A stretch of 64,000 nt of DNA from Candidatus Eisenbacteria bacterium (GCA_026388185.1 JAPLKG010000008.1:310001-374000); one strand, 5' to 3'. Positions 1 through 10,148 are shown, numbered from the stretch's first letter. The notes: a model not told the origin generated them from the sequence alone. Translations and numbers: made by a program.

Positions 1-1
1 T

Positions 2-736
2 TCATCGCACGCCTTGCTAGAATTCATGGGCAAGCTGCGCGGCGTGATGAACTACAAACATTCTTCCTTTGATAGCGACGAGACGTTGGACCTGCACTGG
101 TCTGAGCTCTACGTGTTGAATCCGCAGTTGGAAACGGACGTCCGCATGAAGCTCAAGGTTGCTTCCGAGTCGCACGTGTCCGATTTTTTCGCCACTCGTT
201 GGATCGTCTCGGGGCTTGGATTACCGCTCACGGTGAGCGGCTATTTTGATATGTTGAACGAGGAGTTCTGGCTTCACAACGAGCCGAATGTGATCCTTTG
301 GGTGGACGAGTATGACGAGGCCCTGAACGAATGGAATCTCAGGGGTGGGGCGTCATACAAGATTGGAGAGAAAGGGCAGGCGGGAATGGAGGTACGTCTC
401 AATAGAGGAAAGTTGGAGAACCGACTCCCCATTGAGGAAGGATACCGGAATTTCCGCACCCTGGATGTCAGAGGTGGCGGTGAGTATCGCCTCCTGAGAT
501 GGCTCGCTCTCAGGGCCGGATATTCCCGAGCTAAAGAAGAGAGAAGCATAGGAGTGCCCGAATACGATTTCAATTCGAACACGCTCTCTGTGGGTGCTGG
601 GTGCTTCCTGAGAAAAGATAGCCTGAGTCTCGACGCCGCTTTCGTCAACAAGGTGACCAGGCCGGAACAGGACATCGGTGACGGGAGAGAGACCAGGGAT
701 CAAAGCTTTACACTGTACGGTCGGTTCCTCTTCTAG
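2..736 (+). CDS. outer-membrane beta-barrel protein, 3' part
   Basis: The frame is open from the left edge, so the true start lies outside the window; a TTG at 14 and an ATG at 26 are internal options. The visible 240 residues alternate polar and hydrophobic residues in short strands (for example around residues 130-230) and end in a terminal Phe (GRFLF), as expected for a barrel inserted by the BAM machinery. No family is recognised. A tldD gene follows 15 bases later, so the two may be co-transcribed, although they share no obvious function. It is probably an envelope porin-like protein; its substrate is unknown. Confidence 0.6.
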   Translation, partial: SSHALLEFMGKLRGVMNYKHSSFDSDETLDLHWSELYVLNPQLETDVRMKLKVASESHVSDFFATRWIVSGLGLPLTVSGYFDMLNEEFWLHNEPNVILWVDEYDEALNEWNLRGGASYKIGEKGQAGMEVRLNRGKLENRLPIEEGYRNFRTLDVRGGGEYRLLRWLALRAGYSRAKEERSIGVPEYDFNSNTLSVGAGCFLRKDSLSLDAAFVNKVTRPEQDIGDGRETRDQSFTLYGRFLF

Positions 737-751
737 GGGAGATGAGAAGGA

Positions 752-2194
752 ATGAAAGATCTCGCCCTTCTCGCCATGGACGTCGCCAAGGCTGGTGGAG
801 CCAGCTACGGTGACATCCGAATGATCGAGACGAAAGTGGAGAACGTCTCCACAAAGAACGGCAAAGTCGGCTCTTACGAAGCCATAGAGGACATCGGGTT
901 CGGAGTGCGCGTCATTGCGTCTGGTTCGTGGGGCTTCGCCAGCAGCGACGACCTTTCGAGAGAATCTGTCCAGGCGACCGCCAGGCGGGCCATAGAGACT
1001 GCCCTTGCCAGCTCAAAGCTCAAGGAACAGGAGACTGTGCTGATTCCCGAGGGCGCGCACGTGGGCAGGTGGAGTACGCCCTGCAAGATCGATCCTTTCA
1101 ATGTGCCTCTCGACCAAAAACTGTCATTCTTATTTCAGGTGGACGAGGGCTTGAGGCGGGTCAAGGGGCTCACGATTGCGGAGTGTTCCCTCGGTTTCTT
1201 GCGCGAGAAGCAGATCTACGCCAGCACGGAAGGCTCTTACATAGAGCAAGAGCTTCTTCATTCCGGTGGCGGGATGGTGGCTTTTGCGGTGGGGCAGGGA
1301 GACGTCCAGCGTCGCTCTTTCCCTTCAAGTGAGGGCCATTACGCTTCGGGTGGATACGAGATTGTGGAGGGACTGAACCTTCTCGAGAACTGTGAACGTG
1401 TTGGTCGGGAGGCGGTCGCTCTTCTTTCCGCCGACGAGTGTCCTTCCGGAAAGAAAGACATCATTCTCGACGGTGCGCAATTGTGCCTCCAGATTCATGA
1501 GTCCGTGGGGCACCCCTCTGAACTTGATAGAGTGCTGGGCACGGAGGCCAATTACGCCGGTACCAGCTATCTCAGTCTTGATAAGCACAAGAAGCTCCAG
1601 CTTGGCTCTGAGCACGTGACCATCGTTGCCGATTCCACGCTGCCTGGTGGGCTTGCCACCGCAGGCTTTGACGACGAGGGCGTTGCGGCGCAGAAGTGGG
1701 AGCTTGTTTCGAAGGGTCGTTTTGTGGGCTACCTCACTTCCCGGGAGTTTGCGGCCGTATGCGGTGACGATAGGAGCAGAGGCTGCATGAGAGCTGACGG
1801 TTGGAACAGGATTCCACTCGTCAGAATGACGAACATCGGCCTTGCTCCCGGTAACTGGGACCTTGAGGATTTGATCGCGGACACCAAAGACGGCATCTTC
1901 ATGCTCACCAACAAGAGCTGGAGCATCGACCAGATGCGCTACAACTTCCAGTTCTCCACCGAGATTGCCTGGGAGATCAAAAACGGGAAGCGGGGACGCA
2001 TGCTGAAGAATCCCAATTACCAGGGGATAAGCACGGAGTTTTGGTCTTCCTGCGACGCGGTGTGCAAGCAATCGCAATGGATTCCTTGGGGAATCGTCAA
2101 TTGTGGCAAGGGGCAGCCAGGCCAGATAGCGCGGATGACGCACGGTGCTGCGCCTGCAAGATTCAGAAACGTGAATGTTGGAGTCACCAAGTAG
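752..2194 (+). CDS. tldD: TldD-family metalloprotease
   Basis: 480 residues, full length for TldD. The family HExxxH zinc motif is present (HESVGHPSELDR, about residues 250-261), followed by the usual glycine-rich region and the C-terminal motif with conserved Cys residues. The start ATG has a purine-rich ribosome site (GGGGAGATGAGAAGG) just upstream. TldD works with TldE/PmbA as a cytoplasmic heterodimeric protease acting on unfolded peptides, microcin precursors and CcdA-type antitoxins (family knowledge). The partner gene begins within its stop codon, so the two are translationally coupled. Confidence 0.93.
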   Translation: MKDLALLAMDVAKAGGASYGDIRMIETKVENVSTKNGKVGSYEAIEDIGFGVRVIASGSWGFASSDDLSRESVQATARRAIETALASSKLKEQETVLIPEGAHVGRWSTPCKIDPFNVPLDQKLSFLFQVDEGLRRVKGLTIAECSLGFLREKQIYASTEGSYIEQELLHSGGGMVAFAVGQGDVQRRSFPSSEGHYASGGYEIVEGLNLLENCERVGREAVALLSADECPSGKKDIILDGAQLCLQIHESVGHPSELDRVLGTEANYAGTSYLSLDKHKKLQLGSEHVTIVADSTLPGGLATAGFDDEGVAAQKWELVSKGRFVGYLTSREFAAVCGDDRSRGCMRADGWNRIPLVRMTNIGLAPGNWDLEDLIADTKDGIFMLTNKSWSIDQMRYNFQFSTEIAWEIKNGKRGRMLKNPNYQGISTEFWSSCDAVCKQSQWIPWGIVNCGKGQPGQIARMTHGAAPARFRNVNVGVTK

Positions 2195-3543
2195 TGGATG
2201 GAGCCAAGGCGGAGGCCATACTCAAGAAAGCCCTCGGGTTTTCCCGTGCGGACGAGTCTGAAGTCTTCATTGGCGGGGGCAGCTATTCTCTCACTCGATT
2301 TGCCAACAGCATTATCCACCAGAACGTAAATGAGACGCGTTACCAGCTATCGGTGAGGAGCGTGTTCGGCAAGAAGACAGGGCGCGCAGTCACGAACAGG
2401 TTCAGTGACGATGACCTCGCCTCCATTGTGAAGAAGTCCGAAGCCGTGGCACGGGTTCAACCTGACATACCCGAACTTCTTCCCGTACCAGGACCGCAAT
2501 CGTACCAGCGTGTAGAGGCCTTCGACGCAGAAACGGCGTCCTTCTCGCCCGACGCGCGGGCAGAGGCCGTGAAGAAAGCGGTGGAGATCTGCAAGAAAAG
2601 CGGGTTTCAGGCCGCCGGCTATTTTTCCACGGCCTGCGGTTCCATAGGTAGCTACGGCGAGATTTCTCCTCTCGCCATCGCCAACTCCAACGGGCTGTTC
2701 GCGCATCACTGCGGGACAGAGGCCTCCTTCAGCATTACCGCCATGGCGGATGATAGTTCCGGCTGGGCACAGGCGACCTCGTGGAAGGTGTCAGACATAG
2801 ACGCGGTGGAGCTTGCGTCCGTCGCCGTTGAGAAGGCAAAGCGCAGCAGGAATCCAAGGGCAATCGAGCCGGGCAAGTACACAGTTATTCTTGAACCCGC
2901 GGCCGTCGCAGAGCTTCTTGGATACATGGCCTGGGTGGGTTTCGGGGCACTCCAGGTGCAAGAACACAGAAGCTTCATGTCGGACAAGATTGGACAGCCT
3001 CTTTTCGGACCGAACGTCACGATCTACGACGACGTATACAACGACCTGTTGAGGGGGCGTCCTTTCGATTACGAGGGCGTGCCCGTGCGGAAGGTCGCCA
3101 TAGCTGAGAACGGCGTCATAAAGGGGCCCATCTATGACCGGATGACCGCCGCCAAGGAGAATAGGCAGAGCACGGGACACGGTTTGCCTGTACCCAATAC
3201 GCTGGGCCCGCAATCTGCTTCCGTAGTTATGGACGCCGCGAAGCCTGTGACTCTTGCAGAGCTACAGAGCGCAGCAGATAACTGCATACTTGTCACACGG
3301 TTCTGGTACGTGAACGTGGTGGACCCCATGAAGGTGATCCTGACCGGTATGACCAGGGATGGCACCTTTCTCATTGAGAAGGGAAAGATTGCGAGCGGCA
3401 TCCGGAATTTTAGATTCAACCAGAACGTGATAGAATTGCTCAACAACATCAAGGCCATGTCGGCTCCGATTCGGTCTGGAATGTGTGTGGTGCCGGGCCT
3501 CTTGGTGACTGAGTTTAATTTCTCAAGCGGGACGGAGTTCTGA
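2194..3543 (+). CDS. pmbA: TldE/PmbA-family protease subunit
   Basis: About 449 residues. The start is taken as the GTG that overlaps the tldD stop (TAGTG), with GGAG about ten bases upstream; longer upstream reading of this frame lies inside tldD and is not coding. The sequence shows the PmbA/TldE pattern but lacks HExxxH, consistent with the non-metal-binding partner subunit. The C-terminal region (MTRDGTFLIEKGKI and following residues) is typical of the family. It is expected to form the TldD-TldE dimer in the cytoplasm. The gene is followed by about 400 bases without a gene. Confidence 0.9.
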   Translation: MDGAKAEAILKKALGFSRADESEVFIGGGSYSLTRFANSIIHQNVNETRYQLSVRSVFGKKTGRAVTNRFSDDDLASIVKKSEAVARVQPDIPELLPVPGPQSYQRVEAFDAETASFSPDARAEAVKKAVEICKKSGFQAAGYFSTACGSIGSYGEISPLAIANSNGLFAHHCGTEASFSITAMADDSSGWAQATSWKVSDIDAVELASVAVEKAKRSRNPRAIEPGKYTVILEPAAVAELLGYMAWVGFGALQVQEHRSFMSDKIGQPLFGPNVTIYDDVYNDLLRGRPFDYEGVPVRKVAIAENGVIKGPIYDRMTAAKENRQSTGHGLPVPNTLGPQSASVVMDAAKPVTLAELQSAADNCILVTRFWYVNVVDPMKVILTGMTRDGTFLIEKGKIASGIRNFRFNQNVIELLNNIKAMSAPIRSGMCVVPGLLVTEFNFSSGTEF

Positions 3544-3952
3544 GACGAAGAGAATTTGCTACCTTCGTCATCTCTGGTGTGGTTATCTAGTAACCACCAA
3601 AGCCGCTTGATGTGCAATGTGCTTGCGTTTCAAGCCGGGATTGTGGTGACACCGGTTTCAGACGGGAGTAGGCTCGCGAGGAGGGACGCAAGGGCCGTTT
3701 TTTTGCAGCCCAGTAACTGGTTGCAACGACTAGTATTAGAGAGTACGAAGAGGTAAGAGGATAAGCTCCGGCGTGGCACAGTTTGTGCTCAAGACCTCTG
3801 CGAGAGAGTCTTTTCGCACTTTGTCAGTTTCACCCTCTTGCGCATAAGTCGTTTGCATGGGGTCGGGGCTCGCGCTCACGTCAAGAAGAAACCATTCAGG
3901 TTGTTCCAGTCTGTCGAATGTTGCGCGGCTGTAAGGAAAGGAGTGCGTGGAG
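3544..3952. other. intergenic region upstream of TonB receptor gene
   Basis: About 410 bases with no convincing gene; short ORFs here show no recognisable product and no ribosome sites. A small inverted repeat (GTGGTTA/TAACCAC, near 3577-3596) lacks a T run. The segment probably carries the promoter of the envelope genes that follow, but no consensus pair of boxes stands out. The ribosome site AAGGAAAGGAG (3933-3943) belongs to the next gene. Confidence 0.5.
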
Positions 3953-6640
3953 ATGCGCCGTTGTCACAAGCTCTTAGTTCTGAGCCTGATGTGCGTCTTC
4001 GTTGTTTCAAGCCCTTCAATCAGCTTGGCCCAGGGCTCAGGGAAGATCGCAGGCAAAGTGGTGGACGCGGCTACAGGCCAGCCCCTTGCCTTCGCGAGCG
4101 TGGTTGTGCTCGGAACCACCCTGGGTGCGACGGCCCTTAGTGACGGCTCTTTCGTGATCAACAAGGTGCCAGTCGGAGTCCACTCCGTCAGGGCAATGAT
4201 GATGGGCTACGACACTGCGACCAGGGCCGATCTCTCCGTCGATGCCGACAGGACCAGCTCGGTAGAGTTTTCGCTACATTCGAAGGTAGCCGCAACACTT
4301 GACGAGATCAGGGTGAAGGGGCAGCGAGAGCAGATAGATTTCAAGAGTTCGTCAACGAAGCACGTGGTGGAAGCCAAGGAACTCACCCAACTGCCCGTCG
4401 ACTCCTTCCAGGAAGCCATCGCCTTGCGGTCAGGGATAGTGGCACAGGGAGGAGAGCTGCACTTTAGGGGCGGCCGTACGAGTGAAGTCCTCTACATGGT
4501 CGACGGTATACCCGTTCGTGACCCTCTTGTCGGGGGGGCGGTTGACCTCGCCACCATGGCGATGTCCGAGTCCGAAATCCTGGTCGGCGGACTTGATGCC
4601 CAGTACGGCAACGCCCAGTCCGGCATTGTAAACGTGTCGACAAGAGAAGGCGGGAGCACTTTCTCGGGGGAGATGCGCTTTCTCACCGATGACTACGGAG
4701 CCAAGGACAAGACCTACGACAACTTCGATAGGATCAGCGTGGGTTTTGGCGGCCCGTTCTTCGTGAAGGACATGACTTACTTCATGTCCTACGACGGCAC
4801 TTTCACCGATACCTATTTGAAGACTTCCGAGCTCCGATCTCGTTACAGGCTGTTGGACTTCATCTCGCTGGGTAACAGGCAGAATAATGAGTCCAAGTTC
4901 CAGGGCAAGTTGGCATACAACATCTCGAGCAACCACAAGCTGACTGCCGAGTACGTCCAGAACTACCAACTTTGGGACAGCTACCTGCACATGTGGAGCA
5001 GAGACGGCTACGTGCAGACTATGCCCGACACCGCGACGAGCGGCGAGATCAAGACGCTATATGGAGATTGGTCATGGTACAAGGTTGATTCGACCTACGT
5101 TGCTTACAACCCTGCCGAGCACACGCCCGACAACCTTAATGAATTCCGCCAGCTCAAGTTGGTCTGGAAGCAGAAGATAAGACCGAATCTCTTCTACACG
5201 GCTAAGGTCAGTCGCCATTCGTACTATTTTGTCTCGAGCGTTCTTGGCAAGAAACCCTGGGAATACTCTATTCGCTATCCTCAATATTGGTACAACTGGA
5301 TAGAGGGCACGGTGGAACCCTTCTACGTAACCCACGGTGACTTTCCCGCTTACACGGAGAGGGCCACGACCGTGTGGACCTCGGTGGGTGATGTCACTGC
5401 GACGCACAGAGGGCACACGCTGCAGTCGGGATACGAAGCGACGTACAACGACATGAGACTCCTATCTATTCGTTATCCTGAGCAGACCAACGCCCAAGGT
5501 TTGTACGGGGCACTGAGGAGCGACTACCATTACTACAACCCCGAAGGAGCATTCTACGTCCAGGACAAGTGGGAACACGAGGGCATGGTGCTCAACATAG
5601 GGCTCCGGTATGACGTTTTCTCAGTGGGAGATCAGATAGACGCCTCCGAGATCACGGACAGGGTCAAGGATCAGATCAGCCCCAGGATCGGGATCGCGTA
5701 TCCGATTTCTGATAGGGACGTTCTTAGTTTCCACTACGGCCGTTACTACCAGATTCCGAACAGACAATACATCTTCGAGGACAGGGCAAGCACGAGTGCG
5801 GTCATCACCAGAGGTAACCCGGACCTCACGAACGAAACGACCGTTTCTTATCAGGCCGCCGTTCAGCACATGTTCACAAGCACGGTGTTCGGGCAGTTTT
5901 CCGTCTACTACAAGGACATCTTTGGATTGCTTTCCGCCCAAGAAAGGGTTGTGGCGGACAGTCCGCAGCCGGTGTACGTATATGTGAATCAGGACTACGC
6001 TTCCAGTAGAGGTTTCGAGCTTACCCTCAGAAAACGTTTCAGTTACAACTTCGCAGGAGAGCTTTCATACACGTACGGGCTTGCCACCGGTGTGGCGTCT
6101 GATCCCGACGCGCAGACGAGAACGCCGTTCCTCTATCTGCCGATCGCAGAGCAACCGCTCGACTGGGACCAGAGGCATACTGTGAGCGCACAGCTCCAAG
6201 TGAGTGTGCCTGAAGAGTGGAGCGTCAGCTTCGTTTGGAGATACGGCACGGGGTTCCCGTATACGCCTGTCAGCAGAGACCAGAGGGTGCAGGATCCCTC
6301 TTTGGTCAATTCCAAGAGACTTCCCAGCTCGACCACTCTGGACATGCAGGCCGACAAGACTTACAGACTTTGGGGGCAGCACCTTACGGTATTTATGCAA
6401 GCCATGAATCTGCTTGACGCCAAGAACATTGCAGATCTGGCACCGACGAACTGGCCCGTCTCGCCATATAGCGACACGGACGACTACATAATCTACTACA
6501 CGGAGACCGGAAGAGCCGGCGGAGCGTATAACGCAGGAGACGTCAACGGTGATGGTCTGGACGATTATTACCCCGTCAACGATCCTCGCGTGTGGGACGA
6601 AGGCACTTCTGTGAGGATAGGCGTAGGGATTCAGTTTTAG
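3953..6640 (+). CDS. TonB-dependent receptor with carboxypeptidase-regulatory-like domain
   Basis: About 895 residues. The ATG at 3953 is preferred over a GTG at 3947 because AAGGAAAGGAG lies nine bases before it. A signal peptide (RRCHKLLVLSLMCVFVVSS, ending near SLAQG) is followed by a carboxypeptidase-regulatory-like beta domain (GKIAGKVVDAATGQPLAFASV), a TonB plug (GGRTSEVLYMVDGIPVRDP, then SGIVNVSTREGG) and a long beta-barrel rich in aromatic residues with a terminal Phe. Members import siderophores, vitamins or glycans across the outer membrane using TonB energy; the substrate cannot be read here. Near the C-terminus is an Asp/Gly-rich calcium-type segment (GDVNGDGLDDYYPVND). A secreted protein and a PorV-like protein follow. 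Confidence 0.9.
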   Translation: MRRCHKLLVLSLMCVFVVSSPSISLAQGSGKIAGKVVDAATGQPLAFASVVVLGTTLGATALSDGSFVINKVPVGVHSVRAMMMGYDTATRADLSVDADRTSSVEFSLHSKVAATLDEIRVKGQREQIDFKSSSTKHVVEAKELTQLPVDSFQEAIALRSGIVAQGGELHFRGGRTSEVLYMVDGIPVRDPLVGGAVDLATMAMSESEILVGGLDAQYGNAQSGIVNVSTREGGSTFSGEMRFLTDDYGAKDKTYDNFDRISVGFGGPFFVKDMTYFMSYDGTFTDTYLKTSELRSRYRLLDFISLGNRQNNESKFQGKLAYNISSNHKLTAEYVQNYQLWDSYLHMWSRDGYVQTMPDTATSGEIKTLYGDWSWYKVDSTYVAYNPAEHTPDNLNEFRQLKLVWKQKIRPNLFYTAKVSRHSYYFVSSVLGKKPWEYSIRYPQYWYNWIEGTVEPFYVTHGDFPAYTERATTVWTSVGDVTATHRGHTLQSGYEATYNDMRLLSIRYPEQTNAQGLYGALRSDYHYYNPEGAFYVQDKWEHEGMVLNIGLRYDVFSVGDQIDASEITDRVKDQISPRIGIAYPISDRDVLSFHYGRYYQIPNRQYIFEDRASTSAVITRGNPDLTNETTVSYQAAVQHMFTSTVFGQFSVYYKDIFGLLSAQERVVADSPQPVYVYVNQDYASSRGFELTLRKRFSYNFAGELSYTYGLATGVASDPDAQTRTPFLYLPIAEQPLDWDQRHTVSAQLQVSVPEEWSVSFVWRYGTGFPYTPVSRDQRVQDPSLVNSKRLPSSTTLDMQADKTYRLWGQHLTVFMQAMNLLDAKNIADLAPTNWPVSPYSDTDDYIIYYTETGRAGGAYNAGDVNGDGLDDYYPVNDPRVWDEGTSVRIGVGIQF

Positions 6641-6687
6641 AGAGTTGGCTCTTGTGCACCTTCTAAGAGTCTGATGGAGGTCAGGAA

Positions 6688-9150
6688 ATGAGTTTCGTCA
6701 AGCGGGTGATGCCGCCGAGCTTCTTCGTCGTCTGTGGGTTGGTGGTGGGTGTGATGCTGGCTGCCAACCCTTGCCTTGCCCGGGGGCCTATGGACGATCC
6801 TTTTGAAGGTGTTCCCGGTGCGCAAGGAATCTACTGCTTAAGGCCTCCCAACGTCTACACACACGACGTTGGAAAGGTGACGCTCCAGGTCACAAACCTT
6901 GGCTTTTTCGGCAATCCTTACATCGAGGCCATCTCGATGGGTTGGCGGGGTGGAGAGTATCTTTACGTGGCAGGGTTGTGGATAGGGGCAATGGACGAAG
7001 ACAATGTTCCTCACGTGTCCACGGCCGCGTATCAGGCGGAATTCAGACCCAGCATGAACACTCTTGACCACATTTACGTCTCCTACGAAGGCATGCCTGG
7101 CGGCAAGAGGTATGGACTCGGGAATAGCAGCGGTGACGACGACGGCGATGGGAAGGTTGACGAAGATTTCCAGGACGGTTATGACAACGACGGCGACGGC
7201 AAGATTGACGAGGACTTCGGGGCCATCGGCCAGCAGATGTTCTCGTGCGTATACAGAGATGACACTCCGGAGGCCAGGGCCTCTTACACCGAGCACGTGC
7301 CCTGGGGGCTCAAGGTGGAGCAAAGGAGTTTTGGTTGGGCCGTGAGCGGTTCCAACGAATTCATAGGTGTAGACTACAACATCTATCATGATGGTTCCGA
7401 CGTCATGCGCAACGTCTACGTAGGCTTCTTCGTGGACGCGGACGCCGGGCCGAAGGGTCAGGAAAATCCCGGTTACTGGACAGACGATCTGGCCGGATAC
7501 GCCGACACTCTTGTGCAGATATACGACGCCACGCAAATTGCGGGATGCGAGACTGACACTATTCGGATTCAAGTTGCATACATATGGGACGTTCCGGACA
7601 ACGGCACGACTGCAAAGGGTGGGGACGTGGATGGAGCCGTAGGTGTTATGTTTCTCGGCCACAAGACCGATCGCACCGGCGTAACCGCTCCCGAGTCGGT
7701 CAAGGTCGCCACTGTCCGATGGTTCAGTTCGACGGCGCCTTACCCGGAAGGCGACCCCGGAACCGACCCTGAGCGATACGACCTCATGGCCAGCCGTCGG
7801 ATTCCGAGTCGAAACGCCACCACTCCAAACGACTACAGATTCCTGCTCTGCGCCGGGCCTTTCCCGGTTGTTTCGCCGGGAGATGTTCTTCCCTTCCAGG
7901 TGGCCTTCGTGGTCGGCAAGGGCTTTGACGGAATGCTGGAGAACGCGATAGCGGCTCAGAGAATTTACAACGGCCAGTACTACAGCATGGACCCCAGCGC
8001 TACGTGGGGCTGGAACGGCAAGGAATCGCTGGTCAAGTGCGAAGGGGTGGGGTGCTACCAGTGCGTGGATGATGATTGCGACTCGCTCACTTCCTGCGTG
8101 ATCATAAAGACGGGACAACAGGTCGCCGCCGATCTGGATTGCGACCTTTGCACCGGCGTCGCTGGCAAGGAAAGCCTTGTCCACTGGGTGGGTTCCACCG
8201 CGCCGCCGCCCCCTATTTGGAATGACGATCCTACTCTCTGGAATGATGATCCAACCGATGATCCTGTTCCGCCCGCTGCTACGGCGTCGATGGTTGGCCC
8301 TGCCGGCGACAAGAAAGTCGTGCTGCAATGGGACAACTCGAGTGAGATAGTGCCCGATCCTCTTTCTGCAAAGCTGAGGTTTGAGGGATACAGAATCTGG
8401 AAGGCCGCAAACTGGAAGCGGCCCGTGGGCGAAGTGGGTCCTTCCACCGACCTGTGGATGTTGATGGGAGACTTTGCGTATCATCCTATTGACAGTCTGG
8501 GCGCGAATTCTCCCAAGTATCTGGGCAACACCAGGGAATGGGGTGAGAACATCGCGTACGTCATCTGCGACACGTCTCTTGCATATTATGACTCGGACAC
8601 ACTCGCACTTCCTGGAGAGGAGGGTGAGGAACCGGACACCGTGATAGTGCATCACTATCCGGTGGGCAGGTACACGTTCACTGACCCCAATGTGATCAAC
8701 GGGATGATCTACTTCTACAGCATTACGCCGTATGCGAAATGGTTTGACACTGCTTCGCAGGAGTGGATTGAGATTCAGACTCAGCCTGCTGCCACCGAGA
8801 ACATTGCCATAATTCCGAGGGCAAACGCCCAGGACAAGCTTGGAAAGGTCACGGTAGTGCCGAATCCGTACGTGGGAGCCGCGGCGTGGGATCTGACCCC
8901 CAGCGACACTGACCCGACCGGCACCAAGATAGGCTTTTTCGGCCTGCCGAAGTGCAAGAGCACTCTTCGCATTTTCAGCCTATCGGGTGATCTGATCAGA
9001 GAGATGGCTCACGACGGTTCTGACGGCAACGGGACAATCTACTGGAACATGGTCACGAGAAACGGGCAGGACGTGGTGAGTGGAGTCTACCTGTTCTCCG
9101 TGGAGAGTGATTGGGGAACGTACGTAGGGAAATTCGTTATAATCAGATAG
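6688..9150 (+). CDS. large secreted protein with Ca-binding repeats and FlgD/T9SS-like C-terminal domain
   Basis: 820 residues, starting at an ATG preceded by GGAGGTCAGG. A signal peptide (hydrophobic to about residue 30, cleavage near CLARG) precedes a long extracellular region. Around residues 145-180 are Asp-rich type-3-thrombospondin or EF-like calcium loops (DDDGDGKVDEDF, DNDGDGKIDEDF). A short Cys-rich stretch (residues about 450-485) may be disulfide bonded. The C-terminus (VVPNPYVGAA, then LRIFSLSGDLIREM and SGVYLFSVES) matches the FlgD-Ig/T9SS type A module common in FCB bacteria, which directs or anchors proteins at the cell surface. It lies between a TonB receptor and a PorV-like gene, which supports a surface-protein module. 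The function is not recognised. Confidence 0.8.
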   Translation: MSFVKRVMPPSFFVVCGLVVGVMLAANPCLARGPMDDPFEGVPGAQGIYCLRPPNVYTHDVGKVTLQVTNLGFFGNPYIEAISMGWRGGEYLYVAGLWIGAMDEDNVPHVSTAAYQAEFRPSMNTLDHIYVSYEGMPGGKRYGLGNSSGDDDGDGKVDEDFQDGYDNDGDGKIDEDFGAIGQQMFSCVYRDDTPEARASYTEHVPWGLKVEQRSFGWAVSGSNEFIGVDYNIYHDGSDVMRNVYVGFFVDADAGPKGQENPGYWTDDLAGYADTLVQIYDATQIAGCETDTIRIQVAYIWDVPDNGTTAKGGDVDGAVGVMFLGHKTDRTGVTAPESVKVATVRWFSSTAPYPEGDPGTDPERYDLMASRRIPSRNATTPNDYRFLLCAGPFPVVSPGDVLPFQVAFVVGKGFDGMLENAIAAQRIYNGQYYSMDPSATWGWNGKESLVKCEGVGCYQCVDDDCDSLTSCVIIKTGQQVAADLDCDLCTGVAGKESLVHWVGSTAPPPPIWNDDPTLWNDDPTDDPVPPAATASMVGPAGDKKVVLQWDNSSEIVPDPLSAKLRFEGYRIWKAANWKRPVGEVGPSTDLWMLMGDFAYHPIDSLGANSPKYLGNTREWGENIAYVICDTSLAYYDSDTLALPGEEGEEPDTVIVHHYPVGRYTFTDPNVINGMIYFYSITPYAKWFDTASQEWIEIQTQPAATENIAIIPRANAQDKLGKVTVVPNPYVGAAAWDLTPSDTDPTGTKIGFFGLPKCKSTLRIFSLSGDLIREMAHDGSDGNGTIYWNMVTRNGQDVVSGVYLFSVESDWGTYVGKFVIIR

Positions 9151-9190
9151 TCGGATCTGACGGTACCTGACAAAAGGAGGAGGTAAAGCC

Positions 9191-10126
9191 GTGAAAAGGC
9201 TTGCGACAATTGCTCTCTTACTACTGTTCATTCCTGCAACGTGTCTGGGCGCTGCCATATTCGAGAAAGTCGGAACCGTGGGCGGGCAATTTCTCAAGCT
9301 TGGGATAGGTGCCAGAGCTGCCGGAATGGGAGGAGCATACGTGTCGGTTGCAGATGATGCGACGGCCGTCTTCTGGAACCCTGCGGGTATAGCCCGCATT
9401 ACGGGCAACGAGGTGTCGATCAACCACATGGTGATGCCTGCTGGCATAGCGTTCGACCAGCTTACGTACGTGTTCTCGTTAGGCTTCATCCCGGGCGCTT
9501 TTGCGGTCAATGCAAGGGCTCTAACGATGGACGACATGCCCCGCACCACGGTTTTCTATCCCGGCGGCGACGGTACCTACTTCGACGCAGGTGACATGGC
9601 GTTCGGGCTTTCCTATGGGCGTTCACTGACCGACAAGTTCTCCGCGGGTGCGACCTTGAACGTGGTGAGGTCGGGTCTTGACGAGTATTCGGCTCAATCA
9701 AACACGATTGACTTTGGGACCATATACGACACCGGTTTCAGATCCATAAGGATTGGCATGTGCATCTCCAACACCGGCTCGGAAATGAAGTTCATTGACA
9801 GGGGCGTGAAGATGCCGGTGATATTCCGGGTTGGCATGTCCATGAGTGTTTTCCAGAACGGACCGCATTCCATACTCTCCGCCGCGGAGTTCTCGCATCC
9901 GCCCGATAACGCCGAGAGGGCGAACTGGGGAGCCGAGTATTCTTTCCAGGACTTCTTCTTTGCGCGCGCGGGGTACAATTTCAACTACGACAGTGACGGC
10001 GTTGCGTTCGGTGCAGGCTTCAAGTTTCCGGTGAGCGGAACTGCTGTCGCAAGGCTTGATTATGCATACACCGACTGGCAAACCCTTGGTGGACTTCACA
10101 GGGTTTCCATGGAGCTGTCCTTCTAG
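9191..10126 (+). CDS. PorV/PorQ-family outer-membrane protein
   Basis: 311 residues, starting at GTG 9191 behind AGGAGGAGGTAAAG. A signal peptide is followed by the characteristic family opening (GQFLKLGIGARAAGMGGAY, then ADDATAVFWNPAGIA), a FadL-like 14-strand barrel pattern, and a terminal Phe (RVSMELSF). In Bacteroidetes PorV/PorQ proteins help the type IX system move and modify C-terminal-signal proteins; in candidate FCB phyla homologues are widespread and often of unknown role. The preceding gene encodes a protein with a T9SS-like C-terminal module, consistent with a functional pair (inference). A strong terminator follows. Confidence 0.88.
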   Translation: MKRLATIALLLLFIPATCLGAAIFEKVGTVGGQFLKLGIGARAAGMGGAYVSVADDATAVFWNPAGIARITGNEVSINHMVMPAGIAFDQLTYVFSLGFIPGAFAVNARALTMDDMPRTTVFYPGGDGTYFDAGDMAFGLSYGRSLTDKFSAGATLNVVRSGLDEYSAQSNTIDFGTIYDTGFRSIRIGMCISNTGSEMKFIDRGVKMPVIFRVGMSMSVFQNGPHSILSAAEFSHPPDNAERANWGAEYSFQDFFFARAGYNFNYDSDGVAFGAGFKFPVSGTAVARLDYAYTDWQTLGGLHRVSMELSF

Positions 10127-10148
10127 TTGACGTCTTCTTTTGTCAGGT

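Noticed and set aside
3577-3596. Small hairpin after pmbA considered as a terminator
   Set aside because: Only seven pairs and no following T run.
7128-7218. GAC/GGC-rich repetitive DNA, considered as a repeat element
   Set aside because: It codes for Asp-rich calcium-binding loops within the secreted protein.
6838-8655. 605-codon open frame antisense to the secreted FlgD-like gene
   Set aside because: It is a mirror of the codon bias of the plus-strand gene, which has a signal peptide, ribosome site and domain matches; the antisense protein shows no domain or leader.
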